Source: Methanothermobacter sp. (lineage in GTDB: Archaea; Methanobacteriota; Methanobacteria; Methanobacteriales; Methanothermobacteraceae). Taken from it: 64,000 nt of DNA. Below are positions 56,525 to 64,000 of the stretch, piece after piece (the stretch's first letter is position 1; each line of letters begins with the position of its first letter). Made by a program: the position numbers and the translations under genes. The DNA lies in assembly GCF_030055435.1 (NCBI RefSeq), contig NZ_JASFYG010000002.1:145224-209223 (forward strand). The letters are read 5' to 3'. A model generated the notes under the pieces. That model was given only the letters and a program-made list of their open reading frames with translations. It was not told where the DNA came from and did no database searches.

Positions 56525-57754
56525 TTAAGCCCCGAATTTTTCTTTTCTGTTCATGAGGTCAAGTAGTATGTCCATGACGTCAGATCCCTTTATCCTGCAT
56601 AGACCGCCAGCAGCCGCGGCCCTTTCACCGAATACACTCACATCATCAACCCTGACCTCTGGCCCGTTTATTGTGATGGGGACAGGGTCCCCTGTGTGGT
56701 CCCTGACGGATACCGGTGTTGAATGGTCCGCAGTGAGTATGAAGTAGATGTCATCGCGTATAATGTCACCGAGGATGGAGTCAACCATCTCTATGAACTC
56801 AACCTTACCCTCAAGGTCCCCATCATGTCCTGCCTCGTCTGCACCATCTATGTTTATGAGCAGAAACTCGTATTCATCATCAAGGGCATCTTTTATCGCA
56901 TTCTTTATACTCTCCAGGTCGGTGTCTGTACCCCCGGTGGCCCCTTCAACATCAATCACATCCATTCCTGCGATGTGCCCTATACCCTTTATGAGACCTG
57001 TCTCAGCGATACAGGCTGCTCTAAGACCGTAACGGTCCTCAAATTTTTCAACGTCAGGAACAGCACCCGCACCTCTTGGCAGTATTATATTTGCAGGCGC
57101 TTCTCCATTTTTGATTCTTTCGGTGTTCACGGGATTGTCCCTGAGGATTTCATAGGATTCCCTCACAAGTATGTTAAGTATATCGGCGGTTTTCTGTGAT
57201 TCAGGGGATCCATCAAGGGCCTTCACCTTCTTTGGGGGCTTTCCTTCAGTTTTGGGGTCTGCATCTGATACATTATCACCCAGCCCGGGACCTCTGAGGA
57301 CCAGGACGGCCCTGTGGCCTGTTGACTCCCTGAAGATTATTTCAACGTCCTCAAATCCATCGAGGGTCATTGAGTTGATGGCCTCAGCTATCTGGGATGT
57401 CCCTGATCTTATTCTTCCTGCCCTCCTGTCGGTTATCACAAGGTCATCGTCTGCGGTTGCAAAGTTGCATCTGAATGCAATGTCCCCTGGCCTCACATCC
57501 AGCCCCACGCCCGCAGCCTCGAAGGGACCCCGTCCGGTGTATACAGTGTAGGGGTCATATCCCAGTATGGATAGGTGTGATGTGTCGCTTCCTGCACGGA
57601 TCCCGGGTTTTATGGGATCCATTATACCATTGATACCTGAACTGGCCAGCCTGTCCATATTGGGGGTTTTCGCGGCCTCAAGAGGTGTTTTACCTCCGAG
57701 GCTTTCAATGGGGCGGTCGGCCATTCCATCTATTATCATTATTACCCCTTTCAT
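56525..57754 (-). CDS. apgM: 2,3-bisphosphoglycerate-independent phosphoglycerate mutase, archaeal type
   Basis: 409 residues, alkaline-phosphatase superfamily. The metal-binding start is I-I-D-G-M-A-D-R-P, the nucleophile region is G-S-D-T-S-H-L, and late D-G-A-D-E-A-G-H-D and T-A-D-H-S-T segments give the other metal ligands. It interconverts 3- and 2-phosphoglycerate in gluconeogenesis. ATG 57754 follows GGTGGG. It heads a run into glmM and glmU. Confidence 0.93.
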   Translation of the reverse strand: MKGVIMIIDGMADRPIESLGGKTPLEAAKTPNMDRLASSGINGIMDPIKPGIRAGSDTSHLSILGYDPYTVYTGRGPFEAAGVGLDVRPGDIAFRCNFATADDDLVITDRRAGRIRSGTSQIAEAINSMTLDGFEDVEIIFRESTGHRAVLVLRGPGLGDNVSDADPKTEGKPPKKVKALDGSPESQKTADILNILVRESYEILRDNPVNTERIKNGEAPANIILPRGAGAVPDVEKFEDRYGLRAACIAETGLIKGIGHIAGMDVIDVEGATGGTDTDLESIKNAIKDALDDEYEFLLINIDGADEAGHDGDLEGKVEFIEMVDSILGDIIRDDIYFILTADHSTPVSVRDHTGDPVPITINGPEVRVDDVSVFGERAAAAGGLCRIKGSDVMDILLDLMNRKEKFGA

Positions 57755-57785
57755 GATTTACCCACCTTCCTAAATTTATGGATCT

Positions 57786-58469
57786 CTATGCTAATAAAAT
57801 CCCTATAAATGCCCCTGTTACTGTTGCAAGGAGGTTCACATGCTCATTGTTGAGGTACTTTCTTCTCTCAAGGACGGCCCCCAGAAGGCTGTCCATGAAG
57901 CACCCCACAGTACCTGCAATCACAGCTATTTTCATTGATTTAAATGGATCTGGACATACACCAAGCATAAACGCTGATAAACCAATTATACCAGCCCCAG
58001 CTATCCCTGCGGCGGTTCCAGCAACGGATATGCCTCCATCAGTCCCAGGTTCCACCCTTTGGAGTGTTGTTATGAGGCGTGGTGTCTGCAGAACACCGAT
58101 TTCACTTGCCATGGTATCAGCGGTTGCCGTTGCAACGGATCCTATGAACCCTCCGAAGAATCCATCATAGTATCCAAAGGCAGCCATTACAAAGGGCACT
58201 ATTCCATTGGATATAACATTCTTGGCACTTCTTGTTCCCTCAAAAACTCCAATGGATTTCTTGTATTCATGCCTGTATTTTGTTGAAAGAAGGCCGAGAA
58301 CCAGAAAAATAAAAATTAGAATCAACCAGTTAAAACCGGCAGATAATATTATGAGCAAGCCCATAATGACCATGAAAAGGGATCCCCATACATCAAGCGC
58401 ACCTCTCTGGTATGTTAAAAATCCAATGAATACGCACAGAAGCACGTATCCAATGTTAAGGTCTGTCAT
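57786..58469 (-). CDS. DUF92-family membrane protein (VTE6-like)
   Basis: 227 residues with about six membrane segments, typical of the DUF92/TIGR00297 family. The plant relative VTE6 phosphorylates phytyl phosphate, so a CTP- or lipid-phosphate kinase in isoprenoid recycling is possible but not shown. A conserved charged loop is visible (S-E-I-G, then K-S-M-K). It lies 19 nt after the eS1 gene on the same strand. Confidence 0.75.
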   Translation of the reverse strand: MTDLNIGYVLLCVFIGFLTYQRGALDVWGSLFMVIMGLLIILSAGFNWLILIFIFLVLGLLSTKYRHEYKKSIGVFEGTRSAKNVISNGIVPFVMAAFGYYDGFFGGFIGSVATATADTMASEIGVLQTPRLITTLQRVEPGTDGGISVAGTAAGIAGAGIIGLSAFMLGVCPDPFKSMKIAVIAGTVGCFMDSLLGAVLERRKYLNNEHVNLLATVTGAFIGILLA

Positions 58470-58488
58470 GGGGGTCCCGGTCCATGTT

Positions 58489-59076
58489 TCAGGCTGGTTC
58501 CTCTAGAACCCTTGTTTTTATTATCTCAACCCTCTTGAGGGGGTATATCTTCTTTGCCTGGTGGTATATCTCTGAGGCGATCTTTCCTGTTACAACACCC
58601 TCCACGAATTCCTCGAAGGTCTTTTCGGAGGCTATCTCCTTCACTTGTTCCTCTATGCTCTGCCTCATGTATTTCTGCTGTGAGGACTTGGCCCTCCTGA
58701 TTGTTATGGCCAGTGGATGGACCTTAAGCTTGTAACCATCCTTTGTTTCAACTATAACTGGGGCATCAACTCTGCTTGTACCCCTCCTTATCATGCTTCT
58801 GACGTAGTCTGTTGTGACCTGGTGGCCTATGAATTTGGTGGTCGCCTCACTCCCGGCAACGTTGTTTATCTGGAACTTCAGCTTGACGTACTGCTTTGAA
58901 AAGTCGCCTGTCAGTTCCCTCATTGTTGCCTCAACCCTCCTCTTGAGGAGGAAATCAGGGTCCCTTGCGGGTGTTGTTCCTATTTCGTTTTCTCCGAACA
59001 TTTTAGGACTCTTTATCACATACCATTTCTTCTCTTTCCATGTATCACGTACTCTCCTTCTTCGAGCCTTTGCCAT
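58489..59076 (-). CDS. rps3ae: Ribosomal protein eS1 (S3Ae)
   Basis: 195 residues matching the archaeal S3Ae/eS1 family over its full length: basic N-terminus (M-A-K-A-R-R-R-R), W-Y-V-I-K-S-P-K-M-F, and a C-terminal helix. It is a component of the 30S subunit near the mRNA exit. The 232-nt region upstream holds a minus-strand TATA (TTTAAATA, 59212-59219), suggesting a leader of about 110 nt, and a TGGTTTAA...TTAAACCA inverted repeat (59112-59155). Confidence 0.95.
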   Translation of the reverse strand: MAKARRRRVRDTWKEKKWYVIKSPKMFGENEIGTTPARDPDFLLKRRVEATMRELTGDFSKQYVKLKFQINNVAGSEATTKFIGHQVTTDYVRSMIRRGTSRVDAPVIVETKDGYKLKVHPLAITIRRAKSSQQKYMRQSIEEQVKEIASEKTFEEFVEGVVTGKIASEIYHQAKKIYPLKRVEIIKTRVLEEPA

Positions 59077-59308
59077 TATATCACCTTAAAATTTAACACC
59101 GTAAAAGCAGCTGGTTTAATCTAATTCAAAAAATTCATCTTAACTGGTTAAACCATGATAGGAAGTTTCTACACCGCCAGTTATGAATAGTCTATAATTA
59201 TGATGAGGCAGTATTTAAACCTTGACATCATGGGGTATATGGTTTACCTTAAGCGGGGATTCACCTGAACTGCTGGGGTCCACTTTTGTGGGGGTGCGTC
59301 TGGGGTCT

Positions 59309-59638
59309 TCAGATGGCAGAGTTCATGAATTCGAAGTGCCTCACCCATCTTTTCAGAACCTCATCAACCGGCCCCTCGTCTGCCACAAATTTTAAACCAG
59401 CATCCTCGATTCCTATCTTCCCTTTCAAGCCCACCTGGACGGCTATTACAACATCACAGTCCATTATGGAGTCGAGAACCTTCCTCCACTGATGTTTATC
59501 ATCTTCAGCAATATTAACCGTTCTCTCCTCCACGAATTCCATTTTTCCATCACTGTAATCATATATTAAAAGTTTTGACGCCCTTCCAAAGTGGAGGTCC
59601 ACCTCCTCACCGTTGGAGGAGGCGACTGCTACCCTCAT
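59309..59638 (-). CDS. NifX/NifB-C-like protein outside the nif operon
   Basis: 109 residues, dinitrogenase iron-molybdenum cofactor domain (M-R-V-A-V-A-S-S start, H-F-G-R-A-S, C-D-V-V-I-A). Members without a nif context are common in methanogens and may bind Fe-S or metal clusters. It lies 1 nt after the iron-sulfur flavoprotein gene, in an operon with a purine phosphorylase. Confidence 0.85.
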   Translation of the reverse strand: MRVAVASSNGEEVDLHFGRASKLLIYDYSDGKMEFVEERTVNIAEDDKHQWRKVLDSIMDCDVVIAVQVGLKGKIGIEDAGLKFVADEGPVDEVLKRWVRHFEFMNSAI

Positions 59639-59639
59639 A

Positions 59640-60218
59640 CTACTCCCCGCTGTGAATCCTCTTTATGAGTTCGGCCACGTTTTCCCCGAAGCGCCTTATG
59701 GTTTCGATTCCCTCATCATCGTCCTCAACCTCGCCTGGGGCCCATCCAAATACCATGTTCCAGTAGGTTGAACCGGGGACTATCATGTCATTTATGAAGT
59801 AGAACATGAGGAGTTCCTGTATCGTTGCTGTGTGACCTCCCCTCCTTGCAACCGCGATGGGACCCCCCACCTTCCAGCTGAGGAATCCATCTGAGACCCT
59901 TGAAACCATTCCGATACGCTGGAGGGCTGACATGAGGTCACCCCTGGCTGTGCCAAAGTAGACAGGGGTTGCAACTATCAAGCCCTCGGCATCCCTTATC
60001 CTATCGATTATCCCGTTTAGGCCATCATCGATCTTGCAGCGGTGCTTTTTTGCACAGCTGAGGCAGGCACGGCAGGACTCTATATTCATCCCCCTGAGGG
60101 ATACTATCTCACATTCAACACCATGACTCTCCACCGCATCCCTGCAGTGCTCAAGGACCATCATGGTGTTGCTTTTCTTCCTTGGACTTGCAGATATCAT
60201 TAAAACCTTCAAGGACAT
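59640..60218 (-). CDS. Iron-sulfur flavoprotein (flavodoxin-like)
   Basis: 192 residues, NADPH-FMN reductase fold. The compact cluster motif C-R-A-C-L-S-C-x5-C is typical of the methanogen iron-sulfur flavoprotein family, which has an FMN and a [4Fe-4S] cluster. ISF proteins use ferredoxin electrons to reduce O2 or H2O2, mainly in Methanosarcina; the role here is inferred. It overlaps the phosphorylase by 10 nt. Confidence 0.85.
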   Translation of the reverse strand: MSLKVLMISASPRKKSNTMMVLEHCRDAVESHGVECEIVSLRGMNIESCRACLSCAKKHRCKIDDGLNGIIDRIRDAEGLIVATPVYFGTARGDLMSALQRIGMVSRVSDGFLSWKVGGPIAVARRGGHTATIQELLMFYFINDMIVPGSTYWNMVFGWAPGEVEDDDEGIETIRRFGENVAELIKRIHSGE

Positions 60219-60994
60219 TCCTCCATATTTTCATTAACATCAGCGCCGCTGAGGGCACTCTGACAGCTACAGGCAGGGTCGCTGGGAAGCTTCAAAATTG
60301 CCCCCTCAAGTGTGTCGATGAGATCCTCTCTCCTCTCCTCCATAACCTCAAAGACCTCTGTGATGGTGAGCTTTGAGGGGGATATGGATGCAGCGTAGTT
60401 TGATACCAGGCATATGCTTGCATAGCACATCTCGAGTTCCCTTGCAAGTACAGCTTCTGGGATTCCAGTCATCCCAACAACGGTGCCCCCAAGTGACTGG
60501 AACATCCTTATCTCGGCGGCTGTTTCGAACCGAGGCCCCTCGGTGCAGACGTATACACCCCCATCAACTGCACCCGAGGACTTCACAAGTGCAGAGCGAA
60601 GGTCCCTGCAGTAGGGTTCTGTCATATCCACGTGGACTGTCCTCTCATCATAGAATGTTGAGGGCCTGTTTTTTGTGAAGTCCAGGAAGTCGTCCGGGAC
60701 GACAAATTCACCGGGCCCTATGGATTCTTCAAGGGAACCCACTGCGTTTGTTGCCAGTATCTGTCTGACACCCAGCTTCTTCAAGCCCCAGATGTTTGCC
60801 CTGTAGTTGACCATGTGGGGTGGGCTCTCATGCCCCTGGGAGTGCCTTGGCATGAATGCCACATCCCTGTCATGAAGCCTGAAAACTGATATTTCCGGTG
60901 TTTTGCCGTATGGTGTCTCCAAGGATTCCCTTCCGATTATTCTTCCATGCTCCACTATCTCGTATACCCCTGTGCCTCCGATGAGCCCTATCAT
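60209..60994 (-). CDS. MTA/MTI-type purine nucleoside phosphorylase
   Basis: 261 residues, methylthioadenosine phosphorylase fold (G-L-I-G-G-T-G-V-Y, M-P-R-H-S-Q-G-H, T-E-G-P-R-F-E-T). The base-recognition region reads S-N-Y-A-A, with Asn where adenosine-specific enzymes have Asp, so 6-oxopurine substrates such as methylthioinosine are more likely. This fits salvage by way of deaminated methylthioadenosine known in methanogens. The exact substrate is inferred. Confidence 0.82.
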   Translation of the reverse strand: MIGLIGGTGVYEIVEHGRIIGRESLETPYGKTPEISVFRLHDRDVAFMPRHSQGHESPPHMVNYRANIWGLKKLGVRQILATNAVGSLEESIGPGEFVVPDDFLDFTKNRPSTFYDERTVHVDMTEPYCRDLRSALVKSSGAVDGGVYVCTEGPRFETAAEIRMFQSLGGTVVGMTGIPEAVLARELEMCYASICLVSNYAASISPSKLTITEVFEVMEERREDLIDTLEGAILKLPSDPACSCQSALSGADVNENMEECP

Positions 60995-61009
60995 TGATTC
61001 ACCGCCAGA

Positions 61010-62458
61010 CTATCCCTTTGCAACTCCCAGTGGAAGCATCCTTGCAACAAGCCTGGATATGCCGGTTTCATGGGTTGTCCTCACCACCAAGTCAACATTC
61101 TTGTAGGCACCGGGGGCCTCCTCTGCAACCACTGGCATGGATGTTGCCCGCACATAGATGCCCTCACTTTCAAGTTTTCTCTGCACCTCCTCTCCACGGT
61201 AGGTTTTCTTTGCACCGGCCCGGCTCATCTTTCTTCCTGCCCCGTGGGCGGTTGAACCGAAGGTTTCCTCCATTGCAACCTCTGTTCCGTGGAGCAGGTA
61301 GGATGATGTCCCCATGGTACCTGGAATTATGACCGGCTGACCGATCTTTCTGTATTCAGCGGGTATCTCCTTTCTGCCCGGTCCAAAGGCCCTCGTGGCT
61401 CCCTTACGGTGGACGAAGAGCTCTGTATCACGTCCCTTTACAGTGTGCACCTCCCTCTTTGCTATGTTATGTGCCACGTCATAGACGATCTCCATCTCCA
61501 TGTCCTCTGCACTCATCCCAAAGACACTTTCAAAGGACTCCCTCACCCAGTGGACTATCATCTGACGGTTGGCCCAGGCATAGTTGGCTGCGGCTGCCAT
61601 GGCCTGGAAGTAATCCATGGCCTCATCTGAATCCACTGGGGCGCAGGCAAGTTGCCTGTCAGGTATGTTTATCTTGTACCTCCGGTATGCCTTGTCCATG
61701 AGCCTCAGGTAGTCTGAGCATACCTGGTGGCCGCATCCCCTTGAACCTGAGTGTATCATAACGGCGACCTTGCCGGGGCTCACACCGTAGGCGGCGGCTG
61801 CCTCCTCGTCGAATATTTCATCTATCATCTGGACCTCCAGGAAGTGGTTACCTGATCCAAGGGATCCCAGCTGGGGTATGCCTCTCTTCTTGGCCTTATC
61901 GCTGACCTTATCTGCACTGGCATCATCCATTTTGCCGTTCTCCTCCAGGAATTTGAGGTCCTGATCCCATCCGTATCCATTTTCAACGGCCCATTTTGCC
62001 CCGTTTTCAAGAACCTCATCGATTTCACCGGGCCTGAGCCTTATCTTTCCCTTGCTCCCGACACCTGATGGTACGTTGGTGAAGAGGGTGTTTATGAGTT
62101 CCTTTATCTTTGGCCTAACATCCTCATGGTCCAGATTGGTCCTGACCATGCGGACACCACAGTTTATGTCGAATCCAACACCCCCGGGGCTTATGACTCC
62201 TGTGCGGGCGCTGAATGCACCCACACCCCCTATGCTGAACCCGTATCCGAAGTGTATATCTGGGAGTCCAATTGAGAACTTCTGGATCCCTGGGAGGCAT
62301 GCAACGTTTGCCACCTGATCAACAGCCCCCTTCTCAAGGTCCCTGAGGGCCTCATCTTTCAGGAATATTCTTCCAGGAACTCTCATTCCCTTCTTGTATG
62401 ATGTTGGAACTTCCCAGACGGATTCTCTCACCTTAACCAGCTCTTCCCTTATATCCAT
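61010..62458 (-). CDS. rtcB: RNA-splicing ligase RtcB
   Basis: 482 residues, no intein. Mn and GMP-binding motifs are present: D-I-N-C-G-V-R, H-S-G-S-R-G, and H-G-A-G-R with the guanylated His near the C-terminus. RtcB joins tRNA exon halves after intron removal, a substrate illustrated by the intron-containing tRNA-Met in this window. The start is ATG 62458 or the ATGs at 62464-62467. It follows the archease gene, which stimulates it. Confidence 0.95.
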   Translation of the reverse strand: MDIREELVKVRESVWEVPTSYKKGMRVPGRIFLKDEALRDLEKGAVDQVANVACLPGIQKFSIGLPDIHFGYGFSIGGVGAFSARTGVISPGGVGFDINCGVRMVRTNLDHEDVRPKIKELINTLFTNVPSGVGSKGKIRLRPGEIDEVLENGAKWAVENGYGWDQDLKFLEENGKMDDASADKVSDKAKKRGIPQLGSLGSGNHFLEVQMIDEIFDEEAAAAYGVSPGKVAVMIHSGSRGCGHQVCSDYLRLMDKAYRRYKINIPDRQLACAPVDSDEAMDYFQAMAAAANYAWANRQMIVHWVRESFESVFGMSAEDMEMEIVYDVAHNIAKREVHTVKGRDTELFVHRKGATRAFGPGRKEIPAEYRKIGQPVIIPGTMGTSSYLLHGTEVAMEETFGSTAHGAGRKMSRAGAKKTYRGEEVQRKLESEGIYVRATSMPVVAEEAPGAYKNVDLVVRTTHETGISRLVARMLPLGVAKG

Positions 62459-62483
62459 ACGCATCATCCTCTCTACTTATACA

Positions 62484-62906
62484 TTACAGGTCCAGAATAA
62501 CTCTTGCCTTCATCAAGCCATCCTCTTCAAGGATATCCATCATGTGAAAGGTCACGGCTTTAACCTCATCACGCCTCTCATGGTGGTCCTTGATCACCTC
62601 TCCTGAGGCTTTACCGCTAAGACGCAGACCATCATAATCTTCAGTTATCTTAACTTTGAACTTACTGAATAAAATAAATTCAGTGTCATGTATAAAGAGG
62701 AGTTCATCAAGCCAGTCATAGAGCAGCGAAACCATATCCTCGGATTTTATTTTCACTCTCCTGCTTTCCTCTGCTTTGACAAGTGATGTGTCTGTCATTA
62801 TCTCGAACATTGCAAGGGCGGCGTTTTCAAACACCTCTTCGGGTGTATGGCCATAGGCCCAGTATCCTGCATCTGCAGTAACATCAAAGAATTCAAACCT
62901 TTTCAT
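62484..62906 (-). CDS. Archease
   Basis: 140 residues matching the archease family: the conserved Asp (F-F-D-V-T-A-D) and a C-terminal stretch ending R-V-I-L-D-L. Archease activates RtcB and broadens its NTP use. It is the first gene of the pair, 25 nt before rtcB. ATG 62906 follows GGAGAG. Confidence 0.93.
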   Translation of the reverse strand: MKRFEFFDVTADAGYWAYGHTPEEVFENAALAMFEIMTDTSLVKAEESRRVKIKSEDMVSLLYDWLDELLFIHDTEFILFSKFKVKITEDYDGLRLSGKASGEVIKDHHERRDEVKAVTFHMMDILEEDGLMKARVILDL

Positions 62907-62988
62907 GGGGGACTCTCCATTTATCTGATTCAGAGAGGAATGATTATTTCATCCACTGGTTAGTTTTCAGATGCTCTCTATCTCTTTT

Positions 62989-62996
62989 TTTAAATA
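62989..62996 (+). promoter_or_regulatory. TATA box of the 56-residue membrane protein gene
   Basis: TTTAAATA, predicted start of transcription near 63019, 11 nt before the ATG. The archease gene diverges from the same region. Confidence 0.5.
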
Positions 62997-63029
62997 AATC
63001 TCCGGTGAAGATGATAGTGGAGTGGTAGT

Positions 63030-63200
63030 ATGCACAGTCTCAGGAAACCAAACAGTATCAGGAGAAGGTTCTGGCTGCTGACGGTGGCTGGTGTTGATCC
63101 AAGGTCATTCATCTTAATCTCAGTTGTGATTTCTGTCGTAGTCTGGGGCCTTCTCATGGTGGCGGGAGGGGCCAACTCCAACTGCCCTGCAGGGGTCTGA
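63030..63200 (+). CDS. Small single-span membrane protein (56 residues)
   Basis: ATG 63030 to TGA 63198-63200. A GGAGTGGT site lies before the ATG and a TATA box is at 62989. The peptide begins with a basic stretch (R-K, then R-R-R), followed by a hydrophobic helix of about 20 residues (F-I-L-I-S-V-V-I-S-V-V-V-W-G-L-L-M-V) and a short C-terminal tail with one Cys. A basic N-terminus followed by a helix predicts a cytoplasmic N-terminus with a single span. It ends exactly at the convergent cdc6 stop. Function unknown. Confidence 0.6.
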   Translation: MHSLRKPNSIRRRFWLLTVAGVDPRSFILISVVISVVVWGLLMVAGGANSNCPAGV

Positions 63201-64000
63201 TCAGTCCAGGCACCTCTTAAGTTCGTCCCTGCTGAATCTGGGGATCACAATCCTCGAATTACCACGAACACCCTTACCTGTCAGTCTCGTGTCAATGAGT
63301 CTCAGAAATTCAAGCTTCTCAATTGTCCTGTTGAATGACGAGTAACTAGCCCCTGTCCTCTCATAGAAGAGCTCATAGAGCCTGCCAGCGGTTATGTCGT
63401 CATCCTCTGCCTCAATTATACTGATGAGAAACTCTCTTTCCTGACTGTTGAGTGTCCTCACGGTGTGCATGAGGTTAACCGGCCCGGTGCTCCTCACAGC
63501 CCTTTCAAGGTGTTCCTCGGTTATTACAGGTGAGGCATCGGCCTCTGCAAGGTTTCCGCATACCCTCAGGAGGTCTATGCCGTAGCGCAGGTCCCCGGTA
63601 TCCACGGTGTGATCGGTTATTCTCTCTATGAGTTCATCGGAGATCACACCTGGATAGAAGCCCACCCTCACACGATCTCTAAGGATATTGAATATCTCCT
63701 CACGGGTGTAGGGTGGGAATATGATCTCCTGGGGTATGAATATGGAGTTGACGTTTTTATCAAGGGCGTACCTGAATTCAATGTCAGATAAAACCGCGAA
63801 TACACCGGTTCTAACGCCCTCAAACACCTCATGGGCCCTCAGTATATCGTACAGGACCTTGTTGGCGTTTTTACTGTAAAAGAGGTGGTTTATATCATCC
63901 AGGGCCACCACCAGCGCCCTGTTTTCACTGGCCAGGTGCTGCATTATCGCCTGGTAGATCCTGGAGAAAGGTACACCTGTTTCAGGGGGCTGATGTCCGA
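63201..64000 (-). CDS. cdc6: Cdc6/Orc1 replication initiator, C-terminal part
   Basis: The frame stays open to the right edge, so the N-terminal part with the Walker A motif lies outside. Visible are a P-E-T-G-V-P-F-S segment, Walker B (V-V-A-L-D-D-I), sensor regions and the C-terminal winged helix (R-L-I-D-T-R-L-T-G-K-G-V-R-G). The protein opens the archaeal origin and loads MCM. No ORB-type repeat can be seen in the part that is visible. Confidence 0.93.
   Translation of the reverse strand, partial: GHQPPETGVPFSRIYQAIMQHLASENRALVVALDDINHLFYSKNANKVLYDILRAHEVFEGVRTGVFAVLSDIEFRYALDKNVNSIFIPQEIIFPPYTREEIFNILRDRVRVGFYPGVISDELIERITDHTVDTGDLRYGIDLLRVCGNLAEADASPVITEEHLERAVRSTGPVNLMHTVRTLNSQEREFLISIIEAEDDDITAGRLYELFYERTGASYSSFNRTIEKLEFLRLIDTRLTGKGVRGNSRIVIPRFSRDELKRCLD

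Noticed and set aside
59190-59275. C/D box sRNA (ATGATGA ... CTGA) upstream of rps3ae
   Set aside because: The internal D' and C' boxes are not convincing and the sequence overlaps a TATA box.

Overview
The window is a chromosomal segment of a thermophilic hydrogenotrophic methanogen, almost certainly a Methanothermobacter species. The evidence is a complete tungsten-type formylmethanofuran dehydrogenase operon (fwdHFGDACB), the methanogen nif cluster with nifI1/nifI2 between nifH and nifD, the nitrogen repressor NrpR beside glnA, a beta-class carbonic anhydrase of the Cab type, an archaeal class I lysyl-tRNA synthetase, an intron-containing tRNA-Met, Cdc6/Orc1, RtcB/archease and ribosomal protein eS1. 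Ribosome binding sites are mostly GGTGAT or GGAGGT, and ATG, GTG and TTG starts are all used. Promoters are archaeal, with TATA boxes such as TTTAAATA. I see no insertion sequence, prophage, CRISPR array or intein. The gene content is native chromosome, not a mobile island.

Layout. 1-3.7 kb: end of purB, a repeat-built membrane protein, anaerobic ribonucleotide reductase nrdD. 4-7.2 kb (minus): lysS followed by a UGSC-motif protein and an unknown partner. 7.3-10.7 kb (minus): thiC, a PfkB-type kinase, a LysR/ModE-like regulator. 10.8-19 kb: hexuloisomerase, then a formate dehydrogenase locus (fdhD, NuoE-like and NuoF-like subunits, moaA, mobB, a NuoG-like FdhA). 19.1-25.1 kb: the fwd operon, preceded by three related inverted repeats. 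25.4-34.8 kb: nifH-nifI1-nifI2-nifD-nifK-nifE-nifN-nifX and a molybdopterin oxidoreductase of unknown substrate. 34.8-39.2 kb (minus): a 30-residue membrane protein, a small DUF2097-like protein, nrpR, glnA and an E1-like enzyme. 39.5-47 kb: tRNA-Met, an unknown Cys-rich protein with methanogenesis marker 8, a CBS protein, a second thiC, glutaredoxin with an FTR-rubredoxin fusion, a FilR1-like regulator, DNA ligase and an OB-fold membrane protein. 47-64 kb: carbonic anhydrase, a polytopic membrane protein, a phosphohexomutase, then a long minus-strand series (eS1, DUF92 protein, apgM, glmM, glmU-like, gamma-carbonic-anhydrase-like, hisC, nrdG-like, ASCH-TPR), a purine phosphorylase/iron-sulfur flavoprotein/NifX-like operon, archease-rtcB, a 56-residue membrane protein and the C-terminal part of cdc6.

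How it fits together. Formate dehydrogenase, its FdhD/MoaA/MobB maturation factors and the W-enzyme Fwd all need a pterin-bound Mo/W cofactor, and a putative oxyanion-sensing regulator lies nearby. Nitrogen genes form one visible regulon: exact GGAA-N6-TTCC operators stand at the nifH and glnA promoters, and the repressor NrpR is encoded beside glnA. NrdD and a radical-SAM activase candidate are both present, 48 kb apart.

The most interesting signals not explained by plain annotation are: (1) a 149-bp perfectly identical inverted tract shared by two otherwise divergent phosphohexomutase genes, which looks like gene conversion; (2) three palindromes upstream of fwdH, whose product joins a helix-turn-helix to a ferredoxin; (3) two small membrane-protein genes with good start signals (34802-34894 and 63030-63200); (4) a molybdopterin oxidoreductase attached to the nif operon; (5) the UGSC pair behind lysS; and (6) several uncommon domain fusions (MobB-FeS, FTR-rubredoxin, ASCH-TPR).
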